64,000 nt of DNA from Chryseobacterium sp. 52 (GCF_002754245.1 NZ_PEEX01000001.1:1530001-1594000); one strand, 5' to 3'. Shown: positions 1 through 8,828, counted from the stretch's first letter. Numbers and translations are program-made. Notes: generated from the letters alone by a model not told the origin.

Positions 1-775
1 CAAATTTGTTCATTAAAATTTCAATGATCGTTCTTTGAACAGAAGCACAAAGGTCGTTTAGATTTTCTTTGATGAAATCAGGATTTTTTCTGACCTCTTT
101 CTGAATAAAATAAAGGACTGACGTTTTGATACCACTGAAAGAATAATCATAATTTTCCATTCTGGGTTTGTTGAACGTAAAAGCGTCAGGATTTCCTTCC
201 CTGGCCAGTCGGTCTATAATAGGCCCGGCAGGGTAGTCCAGATCAAAGATCTTTCCGATTTTGTCAAAAGCTTCTCCTGCTGCATCATCAATCGTTTTTC
301 CGATAATTTCCATATCAAAATAATCTTTAACCAATACAATCATTGTGTGCCCTCCGCTTACCGTGAGACACAGAAAAGGGAATTTTGGCGGCATAGGATT
401 TGCATCCTCAATGAAATGGGCTAAAATATGGGCCTGGAGGTGGTTAACTTCAATTAACGGAACATTTAAACTCATTGCCAAAGACTTAGCAAATGACGTT
501 CCTACAAGAAGTGATCCTAAAAGTCCGGGGCCACGTGTAAATCCTATAGCTGAAATAGCATTTTGTTGTATATTTGCTTTAGTAATAGATTTTTCAACAA
601 CGGGAATTATATTTTGCTGATGCGCTCGCGATGCCAGTTCAGGGACTACACCACCGTATTCTTTATGGATGGCCTGAGTCGCGGCAATGTTCGACAGAAT
701 ACAGTTTCCCTTGATGATAGCTGCTGAGGTGTCGTCGCAAGACGATTCAATACCTAAAATTATAGAGTCGCTCAT
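1..775 (-). CDS. tsaD: tRNA N6-adenosine threonylcarbamoyltransferase TsaD (3' end outside window)
   Basis: Reading the minus strand from the ATG at 775 gives an open frame of 258 codons that runs off the left edge. It starts MSDSIILGIESSCDDTS, the ASKHA-type phosphate loop of the Kae1/TsaD family, and continues with GGVVPELASRAH, GFTRGPGLLGSL and the metal-binding region VNHLQAHILAHF, followed by SGGHTMIVLV and DDAAGEAFDK. TsaD transfers the threonylcarbamoyl group to A37 of ANN-decoding tRNAs, working with TsaB and TsaE in the cytoplasm. The family is usually about 340 residues, so roughly a quarter is missing here. The start codon is only 4 bp from the start of the divergent TamB-like gene, and a -7 box lies inside that gene. 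Confidence 0.96.
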   Translation of the reverse strand, partial: MSDSIILGIESSCDDTSAAIIKGNCILSNIAATQAIHKEYGGVVPELASRAHQQNIIPVVEKSITKANIQQNAISAIGFTRGPGLLGSLLVGTSFAKSLAMSLNVPLIEVNHLQAHILAHFIEDANPMPPKFPFLCLTVSGGHTMIVLVKDYFDMEIIGKTIDDAAGEAFDKIGKIFDLDYPAGPIIDRLAREGNPDAFTFNKPRMENYDYSFSGIKTSVLYFIQKEVRKNPDFIKENLNDLCASVQRTIIEILMNKF

Positions 776-779
776 AATA

Positions 780-3700
780 ATGGCAAAGTTAGAGAATAAT
801 AACGAGAATGAGAATAAAAAATCAGTAGCTGAGAACCTAAGTGATCAGGTACAAAAGACTGTTGGTAATGTAGAAGATGCTGTAAAGGAGACAGTTAAAG
901 GTGCATCTGAACTGGCGTCAGATGCTATTCATCATCCCGTAGAGACGGCTGAAGAATTTGGTAAACAGGCTGTAAAAGATGTGACCAGTTATTCCTGGTG
1001 GGGAAAACTTCTTCTCATCCTTTTCTGGCTGGGAGTGATTCTTGTTGGTGGAGTACTTACAGCAATTAATCTCCCTGCAACTAAACAATGGGCCGCAGAT
1101 CAGGCACTTCAGATCGTAAACAAAGATTTTAAATCCGGAATGTCTACAGAAAGTGTAGAAGTGGATTATTTCGGAGACGTTATTATAAAAGGATTGAAGA
1201 TCAAGGATTATAAAGGTCTTGAATTCATCAAAGCAAGAGAATTCAGGGCAAATTCTGACTGGATGTCTCTGGCATACAACGCTATTTCCGGGAACAGTAA
1301 CTCATTAAGTTTTAATTCCCTTACGCTTGTCAATGCAGATGTAAAAGTCATTACTTACAAAGGCGACAGCATTTCCAATTTTATCAGATTTACACAGCTT
1401 TTCGACAGTGGAAAGAAAAGAGATCCGAAAAAACCTGCTTTCCAGCTGAATTCCCGTGTACAGATCATTGATTCAAAAGTTTCGATTATCAGTCAGAATT
1501 CGCCGGGAGAACCTGGGAAATGGCTTACGGCAACAAATTTTAATTTAAAAGCTCCCAATGTAAAGGTAAACGGACCTAATATTTCGGCGCTGATCAATAA
1601 TATGTCCTTCGTTACCGCCAGATGGGGGAAATCTCATTTTGTAGACACATTCTCTACAGAACTTTCTTTAACACATGAATTTCTGTCGTTAAAAGATCTT
1701 ACCTTAAATACAGATCACTCCCTGCTTCAGGGAAATATCAAGTTTAACCTTCATGACGGCTCATGGTCAGATTTTGCAGACCGTGTCCGTTGGGATATGG
1801 AAATTAAACAGGGAAGCCAGCTGAGTGGGTATGACATCAGCTACTTTGTAACGAATTGGGATAACTTTAAGCCTTTCAATCTGGCAGGGAAAATGACCGG
1901 CCCCTTGAATAAATTTCATCTGGAAAACTTCCTGATCAGAAACCCTGATGTGAATATTGCAACCAGAACCATGAAGGTGGACAGGCTGTTAAAAGGGAAT
2001 TTCTCCATTGAAACCAATGATCTTTCTACAGATTTTACCTATAAAGATCTTAAAGCGATGATGCCTTCATTTATTTCTAAAAAGATGAAGAACTTTGCAG
2101 ATGACTTTGGTAAACTGAAATACAACGGAACGGCAAAAGTGAATCCGGAGCAGGTATACGTTGCCAATGGAAATCTATTGACAGGAATTGGGCAGGCCAA
2201 AATCTCAAAACTTTCACTTACCGGTTACAGCACAACAATGCCTAAATATTCAGGGTATCTGGAAGTAAAAGATCTGAATACATCTGTAATCACCAAAAAT
2301 AAAGCCGTGGGTCTGATCTCCGGTAAATTTGATCTTAACGGGCAGAGTTTTGATGTGAACACCATGCGTCTGACAACCAAATCCCAGATTACCAGTATAG
2401 AGATTATGGATAAGCAGATCAGTAACCTGTATCTGGACGGATTATTAGACCATAAAAAATACAATGGACTGATCACAGTCAATGATGATCAGGCCAAAGC
2501 TACCATTAAAGGATTGATTGACTTTAGTACTCCAAAGATTGCTATGAATGTGAATGCGGATGTCCGTTATCTGAACATGAATTATTTCACCAACAAACCG
2601 GGAAGCCAGATTGTAAGCGGACAGGTTGAAGGGAAAATGTCTATGTCTTCCATCAATGACCTTACTTTAGATGTAGATGCTAATGATCTTAATTTTGCTA
2701 CAGCAACACAAAAATATACTATTGCTAAAGCAAAACTGAAAACCTTTGTGGAAGCAGGCGGACGTGTCATTGAAGTCGATGCGCCGGGAGCTGCAAATGG
2801 TAAAATTTCAGGAAAGTATAATCTTGCAGACCTTGCAGGTATGATGGAGAACGGTATAGGAAGAATATTGGTTGGGCCTCCGCCAAGAAAATTATACAGA
2901 GGACAGAACTTTAAAATGAATTTTGATGTTCAGCAGGCTGTTGTGAATTATTTTCTTCCTGATCTGAAACTTCCTCAGGGTGCTGTGATAGAAGGAGAAT
3001 ACAATGGCGATTCAAATGATCTGATTCTTAATCTGGATGCTGCTTCCCTGAAGTACATCATGACGAAGAAAGAAGAGATCACGGATGCAGACAAAGCCCT
3101 GGCTGCAACCAATCCTGAATATAAAATAAACGACAGAAATAATATTTCCAGAGACAGTGCGATGATTGACAGTGTTATGGTAAGGATCAATACCGCAAAC
3201 CTTAACGAACAGCTGTATGCAAGGATCAGTAAGCTGGTATACAATAAAAATATTATTAAAGATTTCGAACTTAAAGGGAAAAACGAAAACAATACAGCCC
3301 TTCATCTGGCCACTACTTTCAAACACGGAAGTCCGGAAGATGATCTGAATGAAAATCTTAAGGCATATGCCATTAATGTTGATCAGTCTACCAATGCTGC
3401 AGGAGATTATGTTTTCAGGTTTGAACCTACGGAAGTTAAATTCAATGATGTAACCTGGGCCATAGATACAAGCCCTGAACTGAATCATTCCATTACTTAC
3501 AGGAAAAGTGAGGGCGATTTTGATATACAGAATCTTCGGATATATTCAGATAAGAGTGCTCTTTTTATAAAAGATGCACAGTTTAAATCTGCCAAAGACT
3601 TTTATATAGATGCAGATATTGAAGAATTTTCCATAGAGAAACTCCTTGAAATGCAGTCCGGTGGAAATCCGATGGGAATCAAAGGACTTGCGAACGGAAG

Positions 3701-5573
3701 TGTGAAGATCAAAATGGACAAAAGTACGCTTCAGCCGCTTGTAGATCTTACAGTAGACAATATTATGATGAACGGAAATGAAATGGGTAATCTTACTATT
3801 TCTGCAACAAACGGATTTTCTCTGAATGTATATGATGTTGATGTAAAAGTAGCTTCTGCCGGAGTTCTTGGGAATAATAACCTGCATCTTACAGGTACTG
3901 TAAACAACAATACCGCTTCTCCTACAATTGACCTTACAGCGGAAATGCGTGATTTTGACCTTGCCTTTACCCAGCAGTTTGTTCAGACTGTTTTTGGAAA
4001 CATAAGAGGAAAGGCTACCGGTGACCTTAAGATCAATGGAAAATTAAGCGATCTGGATTACAGTGGTGATATTGCTCTCAAAGGGTTTGGTCTGAAACTT
4101 TTGTTTACAGGAGTTGACTATTCATTTGATGATACTGTGATTCCGCTTTCCCGTGGACTTGCGATTCTTAACAATGTTGAAGTACATGACGGAAGATCAA
4201 ATTCTAAAGGAACAATCTCCGGAGCGATCCAGTTTGAAACCATTTCTTCAATGGGGGTCAACCTGATAATGCGGGCAGATAATCTCTTAGTATTGAATAC
4301 AACACAGAAAGATTACGATTTATTCTGGGGTAGAGTTTACGGACAGGGAGATCTCTATGTGGACGGACCTGTTTCTGGATTGAGTATTTCTACGCCTAAT
4401 ATGAAGGCTTTGAACGGAAGTAATTTTACCTTTAATTCCAGTTCCACATCTAATGTTGAAGAATTTAAAATGCTGAGGTTCCTGAAAGAAGGAAAAGATG
4501 GCCTTATTACATTGGAAGAAAAGAAAAAGACAGGAGCTAATATGAACATCGACTTCAGTCTTGATGTAGATAAAGGAACTACTGTGAATGTACTGGTAGG
4601 TGATGATGTAGGAAATATTACAGTAAAAGGAACCGCCGACAGGCTGAGGTTCCAGATGGGAAGACAGGGAGGCATCGCTATGAACGGTACCTATAAAGTA
4701 GATAACGGAACATTTGTTTCTAAAGCGATTCTTAACAAGACTTTCCAGATAGAGAAAAACAGCAGCATCAGATGGGATGGGGATGCCATGAAACCGACAC
4801 TTGATATTAAAGCCAATTACGTAAGAATGGTTGCCAATGCTGGTGAATATTTAAGTATGGGAAAACAACTGCAGCCTATCAGCGTTCTGCTACAGGCTAA
4901 CATTACCCAGTCATTAATAAACCCGAAAATAGATCTGAATGTAACCGCACTGGAAGTATCCAGTCAGGTAAAAGAAACACTGGCCGCCAAGATGAGCCAG
5001 GAAGGGGAGAAAGTACTCCAGTTTGGTTCTATCCTGTTGCTGAGTACTTTTAACGTATCCAACAGTGGTGGGGTAGATTTCGATGTAGCAGGAGTCGCAG
5101 AATCTTCAGGATATAATTTGTTGCTGAAACAATTGGGTTCTGTTTTGAATACAATGAGCAACGAGTTTCAGATTGACCTGAATTATGTAAAAGGGGATCA
5201 GAATTCCAATACAGGTGACAGGGCCAATGCAGGAGTTAGTGTGGCCGTATCACCGAGAATAAATATAAAAACAGGGTTGGGAATTCCTTTAAATAAAACA
5301 GAGGGTGCCCAGGCCAATTACCTTTCAGGGGAAGGATCCATTGAATATGATGTTTCTAAAAAGAACGACGGAAGTCTTGTTCTGAGAGGATATTCTAAGC
5401 CTACTAATATAGGAATGGTAAGTACGAATGGTTCTGCAAATCAAGCCTATGGTGGGGGTGTGGTGTGGAGTAAAAGCTTTAATTCTCTGTTTAAAAAGAG
5501 GAAAAAAGATAAAAAACCGCAGGAAGCCAAAAGTGAAATAAAAACAGATTCTATAAAATCAAGTGCAAAATAA
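780..5573 (+). CDS. TamB-like translocation/assembly module protein (DUF490, AsmA-like)
   Basis: A 1597-residue protein starting MAKLENNNENENK. An in-frame upstream start at 687 would lie antisense inside tsaD and is not preferred. Residues 1-75 are charged and likely helical and cytoplasmic. One membrane anchor follows at about 77-97 (WGKLLLILFWLGVILVGG). The rest is a long repetitive beta-rich region typical of AsmA/TamB bridge proteins. The last ~400 residues, with conserved stretches such as GTYKVDNGTFVSKAILNKTF and LNVTALEVSSQVKETL, look like the TamB (DUF490) domain. Proteins of this family span the periplasm from the inner membrane and are linked to lipid transport and outer-membrane protein assembly; that role is inferred from the family. 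No TamA-type partner gene is adjacent. Confidence 0.88.
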   Translation: MAKLENNNENENKKSVAENLSDQVQKTVGNVEDAVKETVKGASELASDAIHHPVETAEEFGKQAVKDVTSYSWWGKLLLILFWLGVILVGGVLTAINLPATKQWAADQALQIVNKDFKSGMSTESVEVDYFGDVIIKGLKIKDYKGLEFIKAREFRANSDWMSLAYNAISGNSNSLSFNSLTLVNADVKVITYKGDSISNFIRFTQLFDSGKKRDPKKPAFQLNSRVQIIDSKVSIISQNSPGEPGKWLTATNFNLKAPNVKVNGPNISALINNMSFVTARWGKSHFVDTFSTELSLTHEFLSLKDLTLNTDHSLLQGNIKFNLHDGSWSDFADRVRWDMEIKQGSQLSGYDISYFVTNWDNFKPFNLAGKMTGPLNKFHLENFLIRNPDVNIATRTMKVDRLLKGNFSIETNDLSTDFTYKDLKAMMPSFISKKMKNFADDFGKLKYNGTAKVNPEQVYVANGNLLTGIGQAKISKLSLTGYSTTMPKYSGYLEVKDLNTSVITKNKAVGLISGKFDLNGQSFDVNTMRLTTKSQITSIEIMDKQISNLYLDGLLDHKKYNGLITVNDDQAKATIKGLIDFSTPKIAMNVNADVRYLNMNYFTNKPGSQIVSGQVEGKMSMSSINDLTLDVDANDLNFATATQKYTIAKAKLKTFVEAGGRVIEVDAPGAANGKISGKYNLADLAGMMENGIGRILVGPPPRKLYRGQNFKMNFDVQQAVVNYFLPDLKLPQGAVIEGEYNGDSNDLILNLDAASLKYIMTKKEEITDADKALAATNPEYKINDRNNISRDSAMIDSVMVRINTANLNEQLYARISKLVYNKNIIKDFELKGKNENNTALHLATTFKHGSPEDDLNENLKAYAINVDQSTNAAGDYVFRFEPTEVKFNDVTWAIDTSPELNHSITYRKSEGDFDIQNLRIYSDKSALFIKDAQFKSAKDFYIDADIEEFSIEKLLEMQSGGNPMGIKGLANGSVKIKMDKSTLQPLVDLTVDNIMMNGNEMGNLTISATNGFSLNVYDVDVKVASAGVLGNNNLHLTGTVNNNTASPTIDLTAEMRDFDLAFTQQFVQTVFGNIRGKATGDLKINGKLSDLDYSGDIALKGFGLKLLFTGVDYSFDDTVIPLSRGLAILNNVEVHDGRSNSKGTISGAIQFETISSMGVNLIMRADNLLVLNTTQKDYDLFWGRVYGQGDLYVDGPVSGLSISTPNMKALNGSNFTFNSSSTSNVEEFKMLRFLKEGKDGLITLEEKKKTGANMNIDFSLDVDKGTTVNVLVGDDVGNITVKGTADRLRFQMGRQGGIAMNGTYKVDNGTFVSKAILNKTFQIEKNSSIRWDGDAMKPTLDIKANYVRMVANAGEYLSMGKQLQPISVLLQANITQSLINPKIDLNVTALEVSSQVKETLAAKMSQEGEKVLQFGSILLLSTFNVSNSGGVDFDVAGVAESSGYNLLLKQLGSVLNTMSNEFQIDLNYVKGDQNSNTGDRANAGVSVAVSPRINIKTGLGIPLNKTEGAQANYLSGEGSIEYDVSKKNDGSLVLRGYSKPTNIGMVSTNGSANQAYGGGVVWSKSFNSLFKKRKKDKKPQEAKSEIKTDSIKSSAK
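784..791 (-). promoter_or_regulatory. -7 box (TAACTTTG) for tsaD
   Basis: On the minus strand the sequence reads TAACTTTGCCATTATTATG, matching the Bacteroidota -7 consensus TAnnTTTG, with only 8 bases between the box and the tsaD ATG. The box lies inside the first codons of the divergent TamB-like gene. No convincing -33 TTG was found at 19-20 bp. The predicted transcript would have almost no leader. Confidence 0.5.
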
Positions 5574-5655
5574 TCGTAATATTTTAATGATTTTTATCAT
5601 CTGTGTTAATTATTGTTAATGTTTGATATAATTTTTTTAGTTAAATAATTTTTTA

Positions 5656-5663
5656 TAAATTTG
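5656..5663 (+). promoter_or_regulatory. -7 box (TAAATTTG) for the Lrp/AsnC regulator
   Basis: TAAATTTG fits TAnnTTTG exactly and lies 44 bases before the regulator start, giving a predicted leader of about 38 nt. The nearest TTTG upstream is 30 bp away, which is too far for a standard -33, so only the -7 element is supported. Confidence 0.5.
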
Positions 5664-5707
5664 CAATAAATACATGGATTTTTTAAGAAAATTGTAATTT
5701 AACTAAT

Positions 5708-6178
5708 ATGAACTATCAACTGGACGAAATAGACAAGAAAATTCTTGATTTCTTAGTCGAAAACACAAGAATGCCTTTTACAGAAATTGCTAAGCAGATG
5801 GACGTTTCTGCTGGAACAATTCACGTAAGAGTGAAAAAAATGGAGGATGCAGGTATTATTTTGGGATCATCTCTTAATATCGATTATGGTAAGCTGGACT
5901 ATCACTTTACAGCTTTCATTGGGATCCTTTTGACAAAATCAAATCGTACTCAAGAGGTATTGAAGGAATTATCAATACTTCCAAACGTAATCGAAGCTAG
6001 TGTTATCTCAGGAAAATATAACATTTTCTGTAAAGTAAGAGCTAAGAACACGGAAGATGCGAAGAGAATTATTTATCAGATAGACGACATTCAAGATGTA
6101 ATGAGAACCGAAAGTATGATCTCCATGGAAGAGTACTTGAGCGACAAAAACAGATTGATCAACGCTATTTCTATATAA
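5708..6178 (+). CDS. Lrp/AsnC family transcriptional regulator
   Basis: A 156-residue protein of standard length for the feast/famine regulators. Residues 1-60 form the winged helix-turn-helix (LDEIDKKILDFLVENTRMPFTEIA, then VSAGTIHVRVKKMEDAGII). Residues ~70-150 form the RAM ligand-binding and oligomerisation domain (GKYNIFCKVRAKNTEDAKRII). Such proteins bind DNA as multimers and respond to amino acids. No amino-acid transport or metabolism gene is adjacent, so the target cannot be read from context. A strong hairpin follows the gene and its own -7 box precedes it, so it appears to be a single-gene unit. Confidence 0.93.
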   Translation: MNYQLDEIDKKILDFLVENTRMPFTEIAKQMDVSAGTIHVRVKKMEDAGIILGSSLNIDYGKLDYHFTAFIGILLTKSNRTQEVLKELSILPNVIEASVISGKYNIFCKVRAKNTEDAKRIIYQIDDIQDVMRTESMISMEEYLSDKNRLINAISI

Positions 6179-6206
6179 TTCAAATTTTAAACGAATAAAT
6201 ATAGTG

Positions 6207-6236
6207 AAGAACTTATGAAATTATTCATAAGTTCTT
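6207..6236 (+). terminator. Terminator of the Lrp gene, 13-bp perfect stem
   Basis: AAGAACTTATGAA at 6207-6219 and TTCATAAGTTCTT at 6224-6236 are perfect inverted repeats around a 4-base loop, followed by TTTATTTTTG. Stem plus T-run fit an intrinsic terminator about 30 nt after the regulator stop. The T-run also contains the -7 box of the next gene. Confidence 0.8.
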
Positions 6237-6244
6237 TATTTTTG
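6237..6244 (+). promoter_or_regulatory. -7 box (TATTTTTG) directly before the 6250 gene
   Basis: TATTTTTG is followed by TACCT and the ATG at 6250, leaving 5 bases between box and start codon. Transcription starting 5-8 bases past the box would begin at or within a base or two of the A of ATG. The same arrangement, TATTTTTGTATCTATGG, precedes recR at 41870. Confidence 0.6.
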
Positions 6245-6249
6245 TACCT

Positions 6250-6627
6250 ATGGAAGAATACAGTTACTTTGACGAGGATCCAAAGAAAGGATGGGGCTTT
6301 ATTTCAGCATTTGCAGCATTAATGCTGTTTACGGTAATGGGGTTGGGAATTGATGTGGATGAATATCTTCAGCACGAGTTTTTGCAGATCCCAAGATGGT
6401 ATTTTTTCGTTATTTTTTCCATTGATGTCCTGATGATGATTGGGCTTATCCTGATGTTTTTCTACAGAAAGATAGGAATCTTCACGTTCCCGGCACTTCT
6501 GGTACTGCATTTCTTTATGCATAGCTATTATCTGTCTACGTTTTTGTATACAGATGTAACCAATCTTTTTCTCTTCACAGGCTTCGGAATGCTGGCCATT
6601 ATTCCGAAATGGAAATTCTTTAAATAA
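6250..6627 (+). CDS. Small integral membrane protein, unknown function
   Basis: A 125-residue protein with an acidic N-terminus (MEEYSYFDEDPKKGWG) and four likely membrane helices, around residues 16-34, 50-71, 75-95 and 103-120. No catalytic motif is visible and no family was recognised. The start is fixed by the -7 box immediately in front of it; no in-frame alternative fits better. It lies alone between the Lrp gene and the convergent gwsS, so context gives no function. Confidence 0.72.
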   Translation: MEEYSYFDEDPKKGWGFISAFAALMLFTVMGLGIDVDEYLQHEFLQIPRWYFFVIFSIDVLMMIGLILMFFYRKIGIFTFPALLVLHFFMHSYYLSTFLYTDVTNLFLFTGFGMLAIIPKWKFFK

Positions 6628-6653
6628 GAGTCTCTGACGGGTACTTTATGTTT

Positions 6654-7727
6654 TTAAGTACTTTTCCTGTAAAAGCCAATAGCTGCCTGTTTTAACGGGT
6701 TTCGGCTCCATACTTCCCATTTCCCTGTATATGGATCGTAACCGCATTTCAGAGGCTTAGAAGTATCTAATTCCTCACGGTTGATATGGGTGCGTTCTGT
6801 GTATGCCCTGCAGTCGGTACAAACATATCTGAATTCGCAGTCTTTACAGACTTCTATTTTGTCTTTGCTGACATTCCAGTAATTTTTGAATCCGGGTTGT
6901 GTCACAGCGTTTTCAAGACTGATTTCATGGATATTTCCAAAGCTTTTACCCATCAAAGGGCAGTTTTTGATGTTACCATGAATGTCTATTCCTATTTTTT
7001 TGTGCAGACAGGAGTTGTAATTCATTGCTTCGGAAACTTTTGAGAAATTGGTAGTGAAATATTTCAGATCTACTTTTCCACAGGAGGATAGTGTAAGATT
7101 CTCCCGGCTGAATTGTAAGCTGAATCTGAAAATACTTCTGGATTTAAATGGAACTTTTGAACAGCTGTAAAATACGAGACTGTAAATTCTATTAACTGTC
7201 TGATGAAGACTATTGATAAAGTTCTCATCCACCTCGTTATGGAAAGGAGAAAATATTTGAATTCCACTTAAGACAGAAGTACTGAACATGAAATCAATAT
7301 CCTTAAATTCCTGAAGTGAAAGTTTTTTGTGACAATAGATAACAAGATGCTTTACGTTGAGGTTTTCTACAGATTGTTTTATGGTATTCAGAACCGAATG
7401 ATTATCGATTTCTATAAAAATATTAGAAATTTCATTGGGTTCATAGAAGGTATAGGAGAGTGGCGGAAAATTATTGTCCCAGTCTCCTTCAGTGATAAAT
7501 CCATATTCTTTTTCAAGCAAAAGCTTTATATATTCATGAATGATGAGTTTTGACTCCTCATCATAATTTTTCATAATATTTTCAATAGAGTTTTTGTCTA
7601 ATTCTTCAATGATATCATAAAGCTCAATAGGATAAAGTTCGGAAATATTTCGCTGGAGGTCAGAAATCAGAATTCTTGAGGCTCCTTTAGTTATAAAAAT
7701 ATTACTGAACAGATTAAAATATCTCAT
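6654..7727 (-). CDS. gwsS: Grasp-with-spasm system SPASM-domain peptide maturase
   Basis: A 357-residue protein recognised as GwsS by its context and C-terminal half. The SPASM region holds Cys216, Cys240 and Cys256 (SCLHKKIGIDIHGNIKNCPL), the CKDCEFRYVCTDC block (Cys294, 297, 303, 306) and Cys328, enough to bind auxiliary iron-sulfur clusters. Residues 1-90 resemble the N-terminal part of other peptide maturases. The middle, where a radical-SAM enzyme would carry CxxxCxxC, has no such motif; the cysteines at 132 and 189 are isolated. It probably works with the ATP-grasp enzyme GwsG on the precursor GwsA, but its chemistry is unknown. Its ATG overlaps the stop of the upstream 60-residue gene as ATGA, indicating coupled translation. 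Confidence 0.88.
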   Translation of the reverse strand: MRYFNLFSNIFITKGASRILISDLQRNISELYPIELYDIIEELDKNSIENIMKNYDEESKLIIHEYIKLLLEKEYGFITEGDWDNNFPPLSYTFYEPNEISNIFIEIDNHSVLNTIKQSVENLNVKHLVIYCHKKLSLQEFKDIDFMFSTSVLSGIQIFSPFHNEVDENFINSLHQTVNRIYSLVFYSCSKVPFKSRSIFRFSLQFSRENLTLSSCGKVDLKYFTTNFSKVSEAMNYNSCLHKKIGIDIHGNIKNCPLMGKSFGNIHEISLENAVTQPGFKNYWNVSKDKIEVCKDCEFRYVCTDCRAYTERTHINREELDTSKPLKCGYDPYTGKWEVWSRNPLKQAAIGFYRKST

Positions 7728-7906
7728 AATAATCGTACAAGGGGTTTTACAGGTTCTTCCGTTATAAAAAAATCGGTTTGGTATTTTTCAGATTTTGCAT
7801 AATAAGTGACTGGAGATTTTTTTACAGTCATTTTTTTTCTTCTGATGATTTTTATATACTTGAAGGTAAGAGGAAGAGTATTTTTTTCGTTGAGGGTATT
7901 TTTCAT
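7724..7906 (-). CDS. Orphan 60-residue basic protein between gwsG and gwsS
   Basis: An open frame of 60 residues from the ATG at 7906 (MKNTLNEKNTLPLTFKY), lysine/arginine rich in the middle (IKIIRRKKMTVKK) and ending PVKPLVRLL. It has no signal peptide, membrane helix, cysteine or Gly-Gly motif. It starts 19 bases after the gwsG stop, and its TGA overlaps the gwsS ATG by 4 bases, an arrangement typical of a translated, coupled gene. No family was recognised. It could be a small adaptor or recognition protein for the maturases, which is inference from position only. A non-coding spacer is the alternative. Confidence 0.6.
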   Translation of the reverse strand: MKNTLNEKNTLPLTFKYIKIIRRKKMTVKKSPVTYYAKSEKYQTDFFITEEPVKPLVRLL

Positions 7907-7925
7907 GAGGAATATATTCAAGAGA

Positions 7926-8828
7926 TCATGATAAGAATTCTGCTATTTCTTTATCCAGTAGATAGTTGCAGCAGCTCGATAAATGCATAAACTGGCCAAT
8001 AGGATTGACTTCCAGAAAATAATAAGTCTGGTTACTTTTTATAAAATCAATGGAGCCGCAGTTGAGATCCAGGGATTTCATCAGATGATCGATTTTCTTT
8101 TCAATGTGATCCGGGAGATTATAAGGGATATTTCTGTTGGGTTTTTCATCATTATATTCCCTGTAATCTACTTCAGTCTGCTTGTCATTTTGTGAAAAGA
8201 TAGACATGGACCAGCATCTGCCATTCAGATAAAATGTTCTGATCTCAAAATCCTTATGTATTTTTTTCTGAAAAAATGAAATGAAAAACTTGTCTTCGTG
8301 TTCATCAATAACAGTGGTGTACATGATGCCGTCTGAATGCTCTTCAATATTTTCCAATACCGGATTTCCTGCAATAGGTTTTACAATTGTTTGCCCAAGC
8401 AGGACTCCTTCTGTGCTGTCCGAAAGATAATAGGGTGGAACCTGCAATCCTGATTCTACTGCCTTTTCAAGAACAAGGAGTTTATTTACCTGACTGTTAA
8501 GCTGTTTATTGATATGCTTTTTAGTGTCCAGTGTTTTTAAGACATAATCTTCCAGCCAATGTTGGGTTTCATTCATATGAATGTTTACAGATTCATTAGT
8601 ATAGATTAAACGCTTAAACCTTAATCCACCTCTTCTGTACCACACACTCGAGATCTCATCCAGAAAAAAAGAGTTCCGTGTACTTTTCAGGAAAATCTTT
8701 TTTTGATCTGTTTTGATTTCGAAAAACTCATCCTCATGAACCCGGATAAATTCCTTGTCCATTTTTATAAGCCATCCGATGACACTTTCGGTGGTTGCTT
8801 CTTTATTGTTGGAGAGAATCAGTATCAT
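7926..8828 (-). CDS. gwsG: Grasp-with-spasm system ATP-grasp peptide maturase
   Basis: A 300-residue protein starting MILILSNNKEATTESVIGWL. The upstream in-frame start at 8846 is a TTG, so ATG 8828 is preferred. The N-terminal domain includes SSVWYRRGGLRF. The ATP-grasp part has the nucleotide-loop lysine in TIVKPIAGNP, FEIRTFYLNGRCWSMSIFSQ, and the magnesium-binding end SIDFI and YFLEVNPIGQF (Glu273, Asn275). Enzymes of this graspetide-ligase group form ester or amide cross-links between Asp/Glu side chains and Thr/Ser/Lys in a precursor peptide. The likely substrate is GwsA at 10899. The sequence spanning its start codon is repeated near 9930-9980, a trace of local duplication. Confidence 0.9.
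   Translation of the reverse strand: MILILSNNKEATTESVIGWLIKMDKEFIRVHEDEFFEIKTDQKKIFLKSTRNSFFLDEISSVWYRRGGLRFKRLIYTNESVNIHMNETQHWLEDYVLKTLDTKKHINKQLNSQVNKLLVLEKAVESGLQVPPYYLSDSTEGVLLGQTIVKPIAGNPVLENIEEHSDGIMYTTVIDEHEDKFFISFFQKKIHKDFEIRTFYLNGRCWSMSIFSQNDKQTEVDYREYNDEKPNRNIPYNLPDHIEKKIDHLMKSLDLNCGSIDFIKSNQTYYFLEVNPIGQFMHLSSCCNYLLDKEIAEFLS

Noticed and set aside
687..779. In-frame extension of the TamB-like protein to 687
   Set aside because: It would lie entirely antisense to the conserved start of tsaD and adds no signal or domain; ATG 780 is the natural start.
3012..3488. Long minus-strand open frame inside the TamB-like gene
   Set aside because: It is a shadow frame with no signal peptide, motif or coding-like pattern and overlaps a confident gene.
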